Shown here piece after piece: positions 5,241-13,294 of a DNA stretch of 13,740 bases. The stretch lies in assembly GCA_025352435.1 (NCBI GenBank), contig JANXTN010000063.1, positions 1 to 13,740 of the forward strand. Direction: 5' to 3'. The first letter of the stretch is position 1. Every line of letters starts with the position of its first letter. Made by a program: the position numbers and the translations under genes. Below the pieces are notes generated by a model. That model made no database searches. It worked only from the letters and a program-made list of their open reading frames with translations, and was not told the DNA's origin. Origin of the DNA: Ferruginibacter sp. (GTDB lineage: Bacteria; Bacteroidota; Bacteroidia; Chitinophagales; Chitinophagaceae).

Positions 5241-8200
5241 CTAGTATTTTACAACCCTTCCGCTTGCAATCTTTTTACCGGATGCCTCTCTTAAAATTAT
5301 AAGATATGTTCCCCCACTCATTTTACTGAGGTTTACTTCGCCTGAACCATAGCTTCCTAAAATAGATAATCCTTTTGTAATAATATTGCCTCCCTTGCTG
5401 TCATAAACACTTATCATTGTGCCTTGTGCGATTGCACTGCTGCTGTAATAATTGATTTTTACAATATCTTTTGTAGGGTTTGGTGAAAGCAACAGACGGT
5501 TTTTTTCGCCTGAAAAATCTGATACTGTTACCGTATTAGAAATGCCTGAACAACCGGTCGCAACATCAATTGCTGTGACCTGATATGTACCAAACTCATC
5601 TAGCAAACCATTGGCTTTTGTAATAGAAGAGCCGGTTACCAGAGGGAGCAATATATTATTACGTTTCCACTGATATGTGTAGTTACCTACAGGGCTCACC
5701 GTAATAACCAAGCTGCCATTTGTGAAAGGATTAAAATTAATTGTAGGTGAAGTAGCAAGAACAACAGAAGGCGCAGTACCTACTTTTGCCATTACAGCAT
5801 TGGAAGTTGCAGAACCGCATCCCGCAGCTGAAACCACTACTCTGTATTTGTTGTTTGCTTGTGCCAGAGTTAATCCGCTTACTGAATAACTGCTGTTTGA
5901 TGCACCATTAATATTGCTGAAGGATAATCCTCCGTCTGTGCTCAACTGCCATTGATAAGTTAGGTTAGAACCTAAAGCGGTAACGCTAAAACTTGCTGTA
6001 GTTGTACAAGATGTAATATCCGTAGGTTGAACAGTTATAGTAGGGCCTACGGATACAGTTACTGTAACTGCTGCCCTTGGACTTTCACATGCTCCTGTCG
6101 TCTGGCTTACATAATAAGTGATAGACCCGGCGGTTGCTGTAGATGGTATAGGTGCTGTTGCACTTCCTGTTCCGCCTGTTGCAGTTGTGTACCACATCAA
6201 CCCTGAACCGGAAGCAGTTAATGCTGTTGCAGTTCCCCCTTGGCAATAATTTACATTTGATGTCACCGCAGGTGCTGCAGGTGTCGGATTTACAGTGATT
6301 ACTATAGCCGCTCTTGGACTTTCACCACAGTTTGAAGTTTGACTTACATAATAAGTAAATGTTCCTGTGGTTGTTGTTGAAGGTACGGGCGCATTAGACA
6401 TGCCGGTACCGCCCGTAGAAGAAGTGTACCACAATAATCCTGTACCGGTTGCTGTAAGTGGTGCAGCTGTGGCTCCCTGACAGTACGTAACAGGTGAAGT
6501 AACCGTTGGGGCGGAAGTAACTGCTGATACGTTAACAACAATTGATGCCCTAGGTCCTTCACAAGTACCGGTAGACTGGCTTACATAATAAGTTGTTGAA
6601 CCTATAGTTGTGGTACTTGGCGTTGGTGCTGCTGTTGATCCTGTGCCACCCGTTGCAGCCGTATACCACAATAAATTAGTACCGCCTGCGGTTAAAGCTG
6701 TGGCTGTAGCATTTTGACAATAATTAACCGGTGATGAAACTGTAGGTGCAACTGGCGTTGCAGTTATTGTTACTGATATAGCTAGTCTAGGACTTTCACA
6801 ACTACCGTTCGTCTGGCTTACGTAATAAGTTGTTGAGCCAGGTGTTGCTGTACTTGGTGTAGGCGCCGTTGTAGATCCATTGCCGCCCGTTGCAGTCGTA
6901 TACCATAAGAGGTTACTACCCATTGCTGTCAATGGTGACGGAGTTGATCCCTGACAGTAGGTAATAGCTGTAGATGAAGCGGTTGGAGCCGGTGACCCTG
7001 CTATAACGTTTATGGTTATAGATGCTCTAGGGCTTTCGCAACCAGTTGTTTGAGATACATAATAAACTGTGCTACCCACAGTTGCCGTACTAGGTGTTGG
7101 TGCATTGATATTACCCGTTCCGCCTGTTGAAGTTGTGTACCATAGTAAATTCGATCCACCGGCAGTTAAAGGAGCTGCAGCAACATTTTGACAATATTGA
7201 ATGGTTGGAGTTACTGTTGGCGCCGCTGGAGTTGCTGTAATGTTTACAGTGATAGATGCTCTTGGACCTTCACAGTTGCTATTACTCTGACTTACATAAT
7301 AAATTGTACTTCCAACTGTTGATGTGTTCGGTGTTGGAGCTGTAGTACTTCCTATACCTCCTGTTGAAGAAGTATACCATAATAAATTAGTACCTGTAGC
7401 ACTTAATGGTGGCGCTGTTGAATTTTGACAATAACTTAAAGTTGCGGTAACTGAAGGCGCTGCAGGAGCAGCGTTGACAGTAACCGTAATGGAAGCCCTT
7501 GGACTTTCACATGTACCATTGGACTGGCTAACATAATAAGTAGTGGTTCCTGCTGTTGCGGTACTTGGCGTAGGAGCAGTTGTAATACCTGTGCCTCCTG
7601 TTGCAACCGTGTACCATAATAAATTGGTTCCCGTTGCCATTAAAGAAGTTGACGTTGCACCTTGGCAATAAGTTATAGGAGAATTTACTGTAGGTGCGGC
7701 CGGTACCACATTTACTGTAAGTGTTGCAGCATTAGATGTAGCGGTTAAGGGAGCGCAGTTTCCTGTTACAACCACTCTAAACTGATAATTATTTAGTGAA
7801 ACTGTTGCAGCCGTAATATTTAAGGTAGCGGTTGTAACGTTAGAATAAGGTGCTGCATTTGTTAAGTTAGTCCAGGGGCCAGCTGCTCCCGAAGTACTTA
7901 CCTGCCATTGATAAGTGAGCGGAGCAGAACCACCAGCTGTAACTGTAAAAGTTGTATTTGAATTAGCGCAAATTGAAACATTCGTAGGCTGGCCGATTAT
8001 GGACGCAGGTATACATGCCGGTCCTGGGATTGTTGCAGTCCACAAACCCCTTCCATAGGTAGAAGCGGCAATTGTTCTATCGCTCGTTCTGTATTTCAGC
8101 ATGCTTGTTTTTACTGTGGGGAATGTAGTTTCAGCCGTCCAGATTGTACTTGATCCATTTATAGCATCAGTACTAAAAACACCCGCTTCTGTAGCTATGT

Positions 8201-10346
8201 ACATTTTTGTATCTGAATCCGGATGATACAATGCCCAGTATACAGGCATCTCAGGCAAGTTCCCATCTACACCTGTCCAACTTGTTCCTCCATTTGTTGT
8301 AGCCCATATACTTATAGTAGAGGTTGCAAAAGCATTAGCAAGAGTGACGGTTATATCCTGATCATTGATCCCTATGTTTACACTATTTACATACCCGGCT
8401 GCAGTTCCCGAAGGAGTAATTTCAGTTACAATTGGTGCAGGTTGATCAGCATTGTCAACTTTAAATACTTTGCCGTTTGTCATTCCAAAATAAACACGGT
8501 TGGCCGTATATGGTGAGACCGTTACTGATGCGACAGAAGCGGTGCCAAATTCACTAATTGGTACAGGGGTGAAGGTAAAACCCGTATGTGGATCTTCCCA
8601 TCTCAAAAATTGCCCTGCGTCATAACCTGCATAGACTTTGTTTACAGCATTATCCAAATCATATGGATTAATAAATTGCCCCGAAGTGCTGGCACTGCCA
8701 GACGAAACCCATGAATCCCCTCCGTTTGATGATCTTCTAAAATTAGCATAAACGTAGGCACCCGTTTGAAATAATGGTTCATCCTGGTCGATGGAGGTAA
8801 TTCCGCCATCACCTCCCAATATCTCTACTGAAGAAGTAAGTCCCGGTCCATTAAATTGATGTGTTCCATTATCTTGCGCTCCTGCTAGAAAATAGTTTGT
8901 GGAAGTTGGATGTATGCTGACTCCATAAAATTGTTTGATCCTTAGACCTGTATTTTTATCAGAAAAGGTAGTGCCTTTATTGGCAGAATAAAACAAACCT
9001 CCGTCGGTGCCCACCAATAATTTATTCCCATTATCATACCATGCCATATTATGTGCGTCTGCATGAACGTATTGACCTGTGGTTCCCACCCATTCAGAAA
9101 TTTTATTAAAAGTTCTTCCGCCATCTACAGATTTTAAGAGTCTAAGACTGCCAACGATTACAGTATTAGGATCTGATGGATCAATGATGAGACCATTGGA
9201 ATATAATCCCTGACCGCCACCATTCAGATCTAAAACATTTGTTGCAGTAAGTGGATTTGTAATCCAATTTTGTCCCCCGTCGGTAGATTGTGCAATTGAG
9301 TCAATTTTATCAGCATTGCTGAGTGCTGCATAAACAGTACTCCCATTACAAGCTATTTCTACCCTTGCACCATTACCTGTAGGTATGTTGTATAAAGTAT
9401 TTGCAGATTGCCACACGGGCGTAGCGGCTGCAGGATTGAGCGTATATCTATATCCTCCAATGCCGGGTGCAGATGCCAACCCCCCTACAACATGCATTGT
9501 ACCATTAGAACTTATTTCAAAATCAGGAATTCTGGAAGTGTTTGTAAAAGGATTGATGCTTACCCAAGACGTGCCACCATTTGTAGAGCGTTGTAATCCT
9601 ACTGCAATAGAAATACCCAACGTGCTTACGTAAACATTTCCTGCAGCATCGCACAAAATTTTTGTACATCTTGTAAGCGTAGAAGTGCTCGGAAGCAGGT
9701 TCCAGGTTACACCGTGATCGGTACTTTTAAAAACACCAACGCCGCCAACTCCGCCTCCTGTAAAATATGATTCACCTGTACAAAAATACATGGTGTTTGT
9801 ATTTGTGGGGTCCTGGCAAATTCCTGATACCGCCAAATTGCTCAGGTAATCGTTGATTGGAGTCCAAGTAGGTATAGCAGCGGTTATATCATTTGTTTTC
9901 CAAACACCACCTGATATGCCTCCAATCCAGACAGTTTTTCCTGTTGGATCTGCCAAGTCAACCCACACAGTCCTCATTCTGCCTGATGTAACACCGCCAC
10001 CCGGGCGTAAGTTCCCATTGCTTGGACCTACAGCATCACTATTAGATCCTCTTTCAACCCAAGAGAGTGGAGTCAAAGCATTGGTAGAAGAGTTGCCATA
10101 AGCTGTGATATTTTTAAAATTTTCAGTTTCAACAACGGCCTGCCACATTTTTTTATAAGAAACTTCCCCCGTGGTTGGATCCATATTCCTTTTTCTCTCA
10201 AATTCTGCCGCTTTGTCTGGGCCGTCATACTTATCATTTTCTTCTTCACTTTCATTTTCCAACTTGGTATTACAACTCGGCAAAATTGTAATTGTAAATG
10301 CCAATAAACAGAAAAAGGCAATGCATTTAAAGTAAATGTTTTTCAT
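5241..10346 (-). CDS. Giant T9SS-exported protein: Asp-box propeller plus Ig-like repeats (1701 aa)
   Basis: This 1701-residue protein is built for the cell surface. Residues 1-24 are a signal peptide (KNIYFK, hydrophobic core to about 22) ending in a lipobox-like LPSC with Cys25, then an acidic stretch (31-41). Residues ~90-775 look like a beta-propeller with seven Asp-boxes (S/T-x-D/N-x-G-x-S/T-W/F) at 208, 254, 354, 406, 454, 539 and 683, plus GAQDNG at 489-494. An Ig-like domain (~780-880) is followed by seven CHU_C-associated (Ig_7) repeats (882-1434), two more Ig-like domains (~1435-1610), and a type A T9SS sorting domain from ~1615 (SPNPT, GTYLII, final RVVKY). The type IX system of Bacteroidota moves such proteins across the outer membrane. 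Asp-boxes occur in sialidases and other propellers, but no catalytic set is recognisable, so a binding or adhesion role is more likely than an enzyme. The start is the ATG at 10344-10346. Exact substrate unknown. Confidence 0.93.
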   Translation of the reverse strand: MKNIYFKCIAFFCLLAFTITILPSCNTKLENESEEENDKYDGPDKAAEFERKRNMDPTTGEVSYKKMWQAVVETENFKNITAYGNSSTNALTPLSWVERGSNSDAVGPSNGNLRPGGGVTSGRMRTVWVDLADPTGKTVWIGGISGGVWKTNDITAAIPTWTPINDYLSNLAVSGICQDPTNTNTMYFCTGESYFTGGGVGGVGVFKSTDHGVTWNLLPSTSTLTRCTKILCDAAGNVYVSTLGISIAVGLQRSTNGGTSWVSINPFTNTSRIPDFEISSNGTMHVVGGLASAPGIGGYRYTLNPAAATPVWQSANTLYNIPTGNGARVEIACNGSTVYAALSNADKIDSIAQSTDGGQNWITNPLTATNVLDLNGGGQGLYSNGLIIDPSDPNTVIVGSLRLLKSVDGGRTFNKISEWVGTTGQYVHADAHNMAWYDNGNKLLVGTDGGLFYSANKGTTFSDKNTGLRIKQFYGVSIHPTSTNYFLAGAQDNGTHQFNGPGLTSSVEILGGDGGITSIDQDEPLFQTGAYVYANFRRSSNGGDSWVSSGSASTSGQFINPYDLDNAVNKVYAGYDAGQFLRWEDPHTGFTFTPVPISEFGTASVASVTVSPYTANRVYFGMTNGKVFKVDNADQPAPIVTEITPSGTAAGYVNSVNIGINDQDITVTLANAFATSTISIWATTNGGTSWTGVDGNLPEMPVYWALYHPDSDTKMYIATEAGVFSTDAINGSSTIWTAETTFPTVKTSMLKYRTSDRTIAASTYGRGLWTATIPGPACIPASIIGQPTNVSICANSNTTFTVTAGGSAPLTYQWQVSTSGAAGPWTNLTNAAPYSNVTTATLNITAATVSLNNYQFRVVVTGNCAPLTATSNAATLTVNVVPAAPTVNSPITYCQGATSTSLMATGTNLLWYTVATGGTGITTAPTPSTATAGTTTYYVSQSNGTCESPRASITVTVNAAPAAPSVTATLSYCQNSTAPPLSATGTNLLWYTSSTGGIGSTTAPTPNTSTVGSTIYYVSQSNSNCEGPRASITVNITATPAAPTVTPTIQYCQNVAAAPLTAGGSNLLWYTTSTGGTGNINAPTPSTATVGSTVYYVSQTTGCESPRASITINVIAGSPAPTASSTAITYCQGSTPSPLTAMGSNLLWYTTATGGNGSTTAPTPSTATPGSTTYYVSQTNGSCESPRLAISVTITATPVAPTVSSPVNYCQNATATALTAGGTNLLWYTAATGGTGSTAAPTPSTTTIGSTTYYVSQSTGTCEGPRASIVVNVSAVTSAPTVTSPVTYCQGATAAPLTATGTGLLWYTSSTGGTGMSNAPVPSTTTTGTFTYYVSQTSNCGESPRAAIVITVNPTPAAPAVTSNVNYCQGGTATALTASGSGLMWYTTATGGTGSATAPIPSTATAGSITYYVSQTTGACESPRAAVTVTVSVGPTITVQPTDITSCTTTASFSVTALGSNLTYQWQLSTDGGLSFSNINGASNSSYSVSGLTLAQANNKYRVVVSAAGCGSATSNAVMAKVGTAPSVVLATSPTINFNPFTNGSLVITVSPVGNYTYQWKRNNILLPLVTGSSITKANGLLDEFGTYQVTAIDVATGCSGISNTVTVSDFSGEKNRLLLSPNPTKDIVKINYYSSSAIAQGTMISVYDSKGGNIITKGLSILGSYGSGEVNLSKMSGGTYLIILREASGKKIASGRVVKY
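6045..7703 (-). repeat. Seven tandem 237-bp (79-residue) Ig-like coding repeats
   Basis: Residues 882-1434 of the giant protein are seven copies of one module: PAAPTV, then YCQ, TG-NLLWYT, TGGTG, APTPST, YYVSQ, C-ESPRA and ITV. The cysteine of YCQ falls at 894, 973, 1052, 1131, 1210, 1289 and 1368, exactly 79 residues apart every time. A second cysteine before ESPR or EGPR (946, 1025, 1103, 1183, 1262, 1340, 1420) shifts by one residue, so each module probably holds one disulfide. Nucleotide identity between copies is visibly lower than protein similarity. Confidence 0.95.
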
Positions 10347-10439
10347 AATTAAAAACGGATTAAATTCTTCGTAAAAAGAATTTTCAAAATATTTGAATTT
10401 CTAAATAGGTACAATAATGAAGATAAGAATTAAACAAAG

Positions 10440-10470
10440 AAAAATTTCTTATGGGAATAAAAATTTCTTA
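10440..10470. repeat. 12-bp direct repeat in the divergent promoter region
   Basis: AAAAATTTCTTA occurs at 10440-10451 and again at 10459-10470, 19 bp apart, between the giant gene and atpA. It could be a pair of regulator sites for the T9SS gene or a chance repeat in AT-rich DNA. The divergent gap (10347-10619) otherwise holds the atpA promoter and a 6-bp inverted repeat, AGATCA-AC-TGATCT, at 10496-10509. No clear promoter was found for the giant gene. Confidence 0.5.
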
Positions 10471-10528
10471 ATACACAAATTCTCATTTTGGCGGAGATCA
10501 ACTGATCTTTATAAAACGTAGTAATAAT

Positions 10529-10560
10529 TTTGTCTTTCCGCCGCTTTACCCCTACCTTTG
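10529..10560 (+). promoter_or_regulatory. atpA promoter, rRNA-like consensus
   Basis: TTTG (10529-10532), a 20-nt spacer, then TACCTTTG (10553-10560) followed by C. Both boxes match the Bacteroidota consensus and equal the distal rRNA promoter in box sequence and spacing. Even the flank is similar (CCCTACCTTTGC in both). Transcription should start near 10567, giving an untranslated leader of about 50 nt. Confidence 0.8.
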
Positions 10561-10619
10561 CGCCCGAAAAACGAGCCTCAACCAGCTTATAATAAATTGA
10601 TAAAAGCAACAGATATTTT

Positions 10620-12197
10620 ATGGTAGAAATTAAACCAGATGAAATTTCAGCAATACTTCGCCAGCAATTAAGCAATTTTAACGCAGCTGCAAATTTAGAA
10701 GAAGTAGGAACTGTTTTACAGGTGGGGGATGGTATTGCACGTGTTTATGGTCTTAAAAATGTGCGTTCAGGAGAACTTGTAGAATTTGACAATGGTGTAA
10801 AAGCAATTGCTTTGAACCTTGAAGAAGATAACGTTGGTGTGGTATTGATGGGTGACAGCGGGGAAATTCGTGAAGGAGATAAAGTAAAACGTACCGGGCA
10901 AATTGCTTCTATAAAGGTAGGTGAAGGAATGTGTGGTCGTGTAATAAATACACTTGGTACACCAATAGATGGTAAAGGACCTTTGCAAGGTGAATTATAT
11001 GAAATGCCGCTTGAAAGAAAAGCACCTGGTGTAATTTTTAGAGAGCCGGTGAAAGAGCCTCTACAAACGGGTATCAAAGCTATTGATGCAATGATTCCTG
11101 TAGGACGTGGACAGCGTGAGTTGATTATTGGTGATCGTCAGACAGGAAAGTCTGCCATTGCAATTGATACCATCATCAACCAAAAAGAATTTTATGCAGC
11201 AGGGAAACCTGTTTATTGTATTTATGTAGCTATCGGACAGAAGGCGTCTACGATTGCAGGTGTTATGAAGACATTGGAAGAGAATGGTGCAATGGCCTAT
11301 ACAACTATTGTTGCAGCATCCGCCTCTGAACCAGCTCCATTGCAGTTCTACGCACCGTTTGCAGGAGCAGCCATTGGCGAATTTTTTAGAGATACCGGTC
11401 GTCCTGCGTTAATCATTTACGATGATCTTTCTAAACAAGCCGTAGCATACCGTGAGGTTTCTTTGTTACTTCGTCGCCCACCAGGTCGTGAGGCTTATCC
11501 CGGTGATGTATTTTATTTGCACAGTCGTTTATTGGAAAGAGCAGCAAAGGTTGTAGCTAAAGATGATATTGCCCGTCAGATGAATGATTTACCTGAATCA
11601 ATTAAGCATTTAGTTAAAGGTGGCGGTTCTCTTACAGCTCTACCAATCATTGAAACACAAGCCGGTGATGTATCAGCATACATTCCTACGAACGTAATTT
11701 CTATTACAGACGGACAAATATTCTTAGAGGGTAACTTGTTTAACGCTGGTATTAGACCGGCAATTAACGTAGGTATTTCTGTAAGTCGTGTGGGTGGTAA
11801 TGCGCAGATAAAGTCAATGAAAAAAGTTGCCGGTACGCTAAAATTAGATCAGGCATTGTACCGTGAACTTGAAGCGTTTTCTAAATTTGGTGGTGACCTT
11901 GATGCTGCTACAAAAAACGTAATTGATAAAGGTGCTCGTAATGTGGAAATATTAAAGCAACCACAATACACTCCTTATGCTGTTGAAAAGCAAGTTGCCA
12001 TTATTTACCTTGGAACACAAGGATTGATGAAGAATGTTGCTGTAAAGAAAGTGAAAGAGTTTGAAGAACATTTCTTAACCGAAATGGAAAACAAATTGCC
12101 TGAAGTAATGTCCGAATTTAAGAAGGGAAATTTGCCGGAAGATGGTATTAAAAAAATGGTTGATTTGGCTAATGGAATTATGCCTCAATACAAATAA
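10620..12197 (+). CDS. atpA: F1 ATP synthase subunit alpha
   Basis: The alpha subunit alternates with beta in the F1 head of ATP synthase, binds the non-catalytic nucleotides and supplies the arginine finger to the beta catalytic site. It acts on the cytoplasmic face of the inner membrane. At 525 aa the length is normal for Bacteroidota. Seen: N-terminal beta-barrel (about 25-95, [11 protein letters not shown]), Walker A GDRQTGKS (171-178), Walker B LIIYDD (264-269), the [20 protein letters not shown] block (285-304) and arginine-finger motif SVSRVGG (387-393) with Arg390. The start is the ATG at 10620, about 50 nt past the predicted transcription start. Unusually it stands alone: no other atp gene is in the window, a divergent T9SS gene lies upstream and a terminator with convergent dps lies downstream. 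The other F1Fo genes must be elsewhere. Confidence 0.98.
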   Translation: MVEIKPDEISAILRQQLSNFNAAANLEEVGTVLQVGDGIARVYGLKNVRSGELVEFDNGVKAIALNLEEDNVGVVLMGDSGEIREGDKVKRTGQIASIKVGEGMCGRVINTLGTPIDGKGPLQGELYEMPLERKAPGVIFREPVKEPLQTGIKAIDAMIPVGRGQRELIIGDRQTGKSAIAIDTIINQKEFYAAGKPVYCIYVAIGQKASTIAGVMKTLEENGAMAYTTIVAASASEPAPLQFYAPFAGAAIGEFFRDTGRPALIIYDDLSKQAVAYREVSLLLRRPPGREAYPGDVFYLHSRLLERAAKVVAKDDIARQMNDLPESIKHLVKGGGSLTALPIIETQAGDVSAYIPTNVISITDGQIFLEGNLFNAGIRPAINVGISVSRVGGNAQIKSMKKVAGTLKLDQALYRELEAFSKFGGDLDAATKNVIDKGARNVEILKQPQYTPYAVEKQVAIIYLGTQGLMKNVAVKKVKEFEEHFLTEMENKLPEVMSEFKKGNLPEDGIKKMVDLANGIMPQYK

Positions 12198-12202
12198 AAA
12201 AT

Positions 12203-12240
12203 ATAAAGAAAGCCACCTGAAAAAATGGCTTTCTTTATTT
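12203..12240. terminator. Bidirectional terminator between atpA and dps
   Basis: ATAAAGAAAGCCA and TGGCTTTCTTTAT form a perfect 13-bp stem around a 10-nt loop (12203-12238). On the plus strand TTT follows; on the minus strand TATTTTTTA follows. It starts 6 nt past the atpA stop and lies 16 nt past the dps stop, so it can serve both convergent genes. Confidence 0.9.
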
Positions 12241-12255
12241 AATAATAAAATTTGC

Positions 12256-12729
12256 TTAACTAAGGTATCTTCTTAAAGTCCACGCCAGTGTTTCATGTTC
12301 TTCCATTCGAGCAGTTAAAAAATCGGTAGTGCCTGCATCTTTCAGTTCTTCGTCACATTCGTCAATTTTTTTACGCAGAGATTTAATGATTGTTTCATGA
12401 TCATTTAAAAGCTCTTTCAACATTTCTTTTGAAGACGGATTTACACCAGGTGATTCTTTTAACTGCGAAAGGCTTGCAAATTCTTTTGTGGTGCCAATGG
12501 CCATAGATCCAAGTTTACTTATTCGTTCCGCAACTTCATCTATTGACTCTTCTAATTTAGTATAATGCACTTCAAAAAGTTTATGGTATTCCATAAAACT
12601 CTCTCCTGAAACATTCCAATGGAACTTACGGGTCTTTAAATAAATGATCATACCATCTGCAAGTACTGCTGACAAGATTTCTGTTACCTTTTTAAGATGG
12701 GCGGCTGTTAAACCAATGTTTGGTTTCAT
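12256..12729 (-). CDS. dps: Dps-family ferritin-like DNA-protection protein
   Basis: Dps assembles into a 12-subunit shell that oxidises Fe2+ with peroxide, stores iron and, in some members, coats DNA under stress. The four ligands of the inter-subunit ferroxidase site are present: His37 in KFHWNV, His49 in EYHKLF, and Asp64 and Glu68 in ESIDEVAERI, with E. coli spacing (51, 63, 78, 82 there). The open frame extends to an ATG at 12771, but the extra 14 residues (MANFFLYLTKQKYF) are not Dps-like and run over the upstream region. The ATG at 12727-12729 (MKPNIGL) is preferred, giving 157 aa. It is convergent with atpA and divergent from rnpA. A perfect palindrome lies 42 bp upstream of this start. 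A strong DNA-binding N-terminal lysine tail is not obvious. Confidence 0.93.
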   Translation of the reverse strand: MKPNIGLTAAHLKKVTEILSAVLADGMIIYLKTRKFHWNVSGESFMEYHKLFEVHYTKLEESIDEVAERISKLGSMAIGTTKEFASLSQLKESPGVNPSSKEMLKELLNDHETIIKSLRKKIDECDEELKDAGTTDFLTARMEEHETLAWTLRRYLS

Positions 12730-12770
12730 AAAATATTTTTGTTTTGTTAGATATAGAAAAAAGTTTGCCA

Positions 12771-12786
12771 TATATTATTTAATATA
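12771..12786. promoter_or_regulatory. 16-bp palindrome upstream of dps, possible operator
   Basis: TATATTA-TT-TAATATA is a perfect 7-2-7 inverted repeat, 42 bp before the preferred dps start. Genes for Dps are often under peroxide- or iron-sensing regulators (PerR, OxyR, Fur), whose sites are AT-rich palindromes of this size. The match to any one consensus is loose, so the regulator is not named. Confidence 0.45.
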
Positions 12787-12845
12787 GCTTCATTCATAAT
12801 GAGGATTATATTCTACAGTTATCAATTCTTCGCTCTTGTAGTTTA

Positions 12846-12877
12846 TTTATTTAAATCTTCTCTTATGGTTAGTTTTG
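12846..12877 (+). promoter_or_regulatory. Probable rnpA-yidD promoter
   Basis: TTTA (12846-12849), a 20-nt spacer, then TAGTTTTG (12870-12877). The -7 box fits TAnnTTTG; the -33 box has one mismatch. Transcription would begin near 12884, leaving only about 15 nt before the rnpA start. Confidence 0.5.
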
Positions 12878-12898
12878 TCACAAACAGAACTACTTTAA

Positions 12899-13294
12899 TT
12901 GCAAACAACGCAACGATACCAATTAAAAAAAGAAGATCGCCTAAAAAGCCGAAAGGCAACAGATACCCTTTTCAAGCAAGGACAAAGTTTCTCCAATTTT
13001 CCGTTCAGGGTTTTATGGCTTTCTCCAAATGATGGTGATGGATTAAAAGTTGGTTTTTCTGCGAGTTCAAAAAATTTTAAGAAAGCGGTTGATAGAAACA
13101 GAATTAAAAGATTAATGAGAGAAGCATATCGCCTACAAAAAAAAGATTTACAAATGCATCTGTTGTCTAAACAAAAATCCCTGCGTTTGTTCCTCATCTT
13201 TACTGGTAAGGAACTACCGGATTATGAAGTAATATTTGAGAAGACAGGCGCCGTTTTAAAAAGAATATTAAAACTGGTGAATGAAGACGTTTAA
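12899..13294 (+). CDS. rnpA: Ribonuclease P protein component
   Basis: RnpA is the small basic protein that helps the RNase P RNA bind precursor tRNAs and remove their 5' leaders. The 131-aa protein shows the N-terminal block [11 protein letters not shown] (9-19), a central VGFSASSK (51-58) and the family signature [18 protein letters not shown] (61-78) with the RNR core. The start must be TTG at 12899-12901: an in-frame TAA lies directly before it and the first internal ATG is inside the signature. Non-ATG starts are known in rnpA. The 3' end overlaps yidD by 14 nt, so the two are co-transcribed and probably translationally coupled. Unlike in many bacteria, rpmH is not directly upstream. Confidence 0.95.
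   Translation: MQTTQRYQLKKEDRLKSRKATDTLFKQGQSFSNFPFRVLWLSPNDGDGLKVGFSASSKNFKKAVDRNRIKRLMREAYRLQKKDLQMHLLSKQKSLRLFLIFTGKELPDYEVIFEKTGAVLKRILKLVNEDV

Noticed and set aside
6344..6562. Minus-strand frame of 72 aa rich in Gln and Leu
   Set aside because: It is a shifted-frame reading of the Ig-like repeat DNA; its repeats simply mirror the real gene.
8223..8516. Plus-strand open frame of 97 aa with several cysteines
   Set aside because: It is antisense to the propeller part of the giant gene and has no family features.
12730..12771. Longer dps start adding 14 residues
   Set aside because: The extra residues are unlike Dps N-termini and cover the upstream control region; the ATG at 12727-12729 gives a family-typical protein.
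12799..13032. Plus-strand frame of 77 aa overlapping rnpA
   Set aside because: It overlaps the start of rnpA in another frame and shows no recognisable motif.
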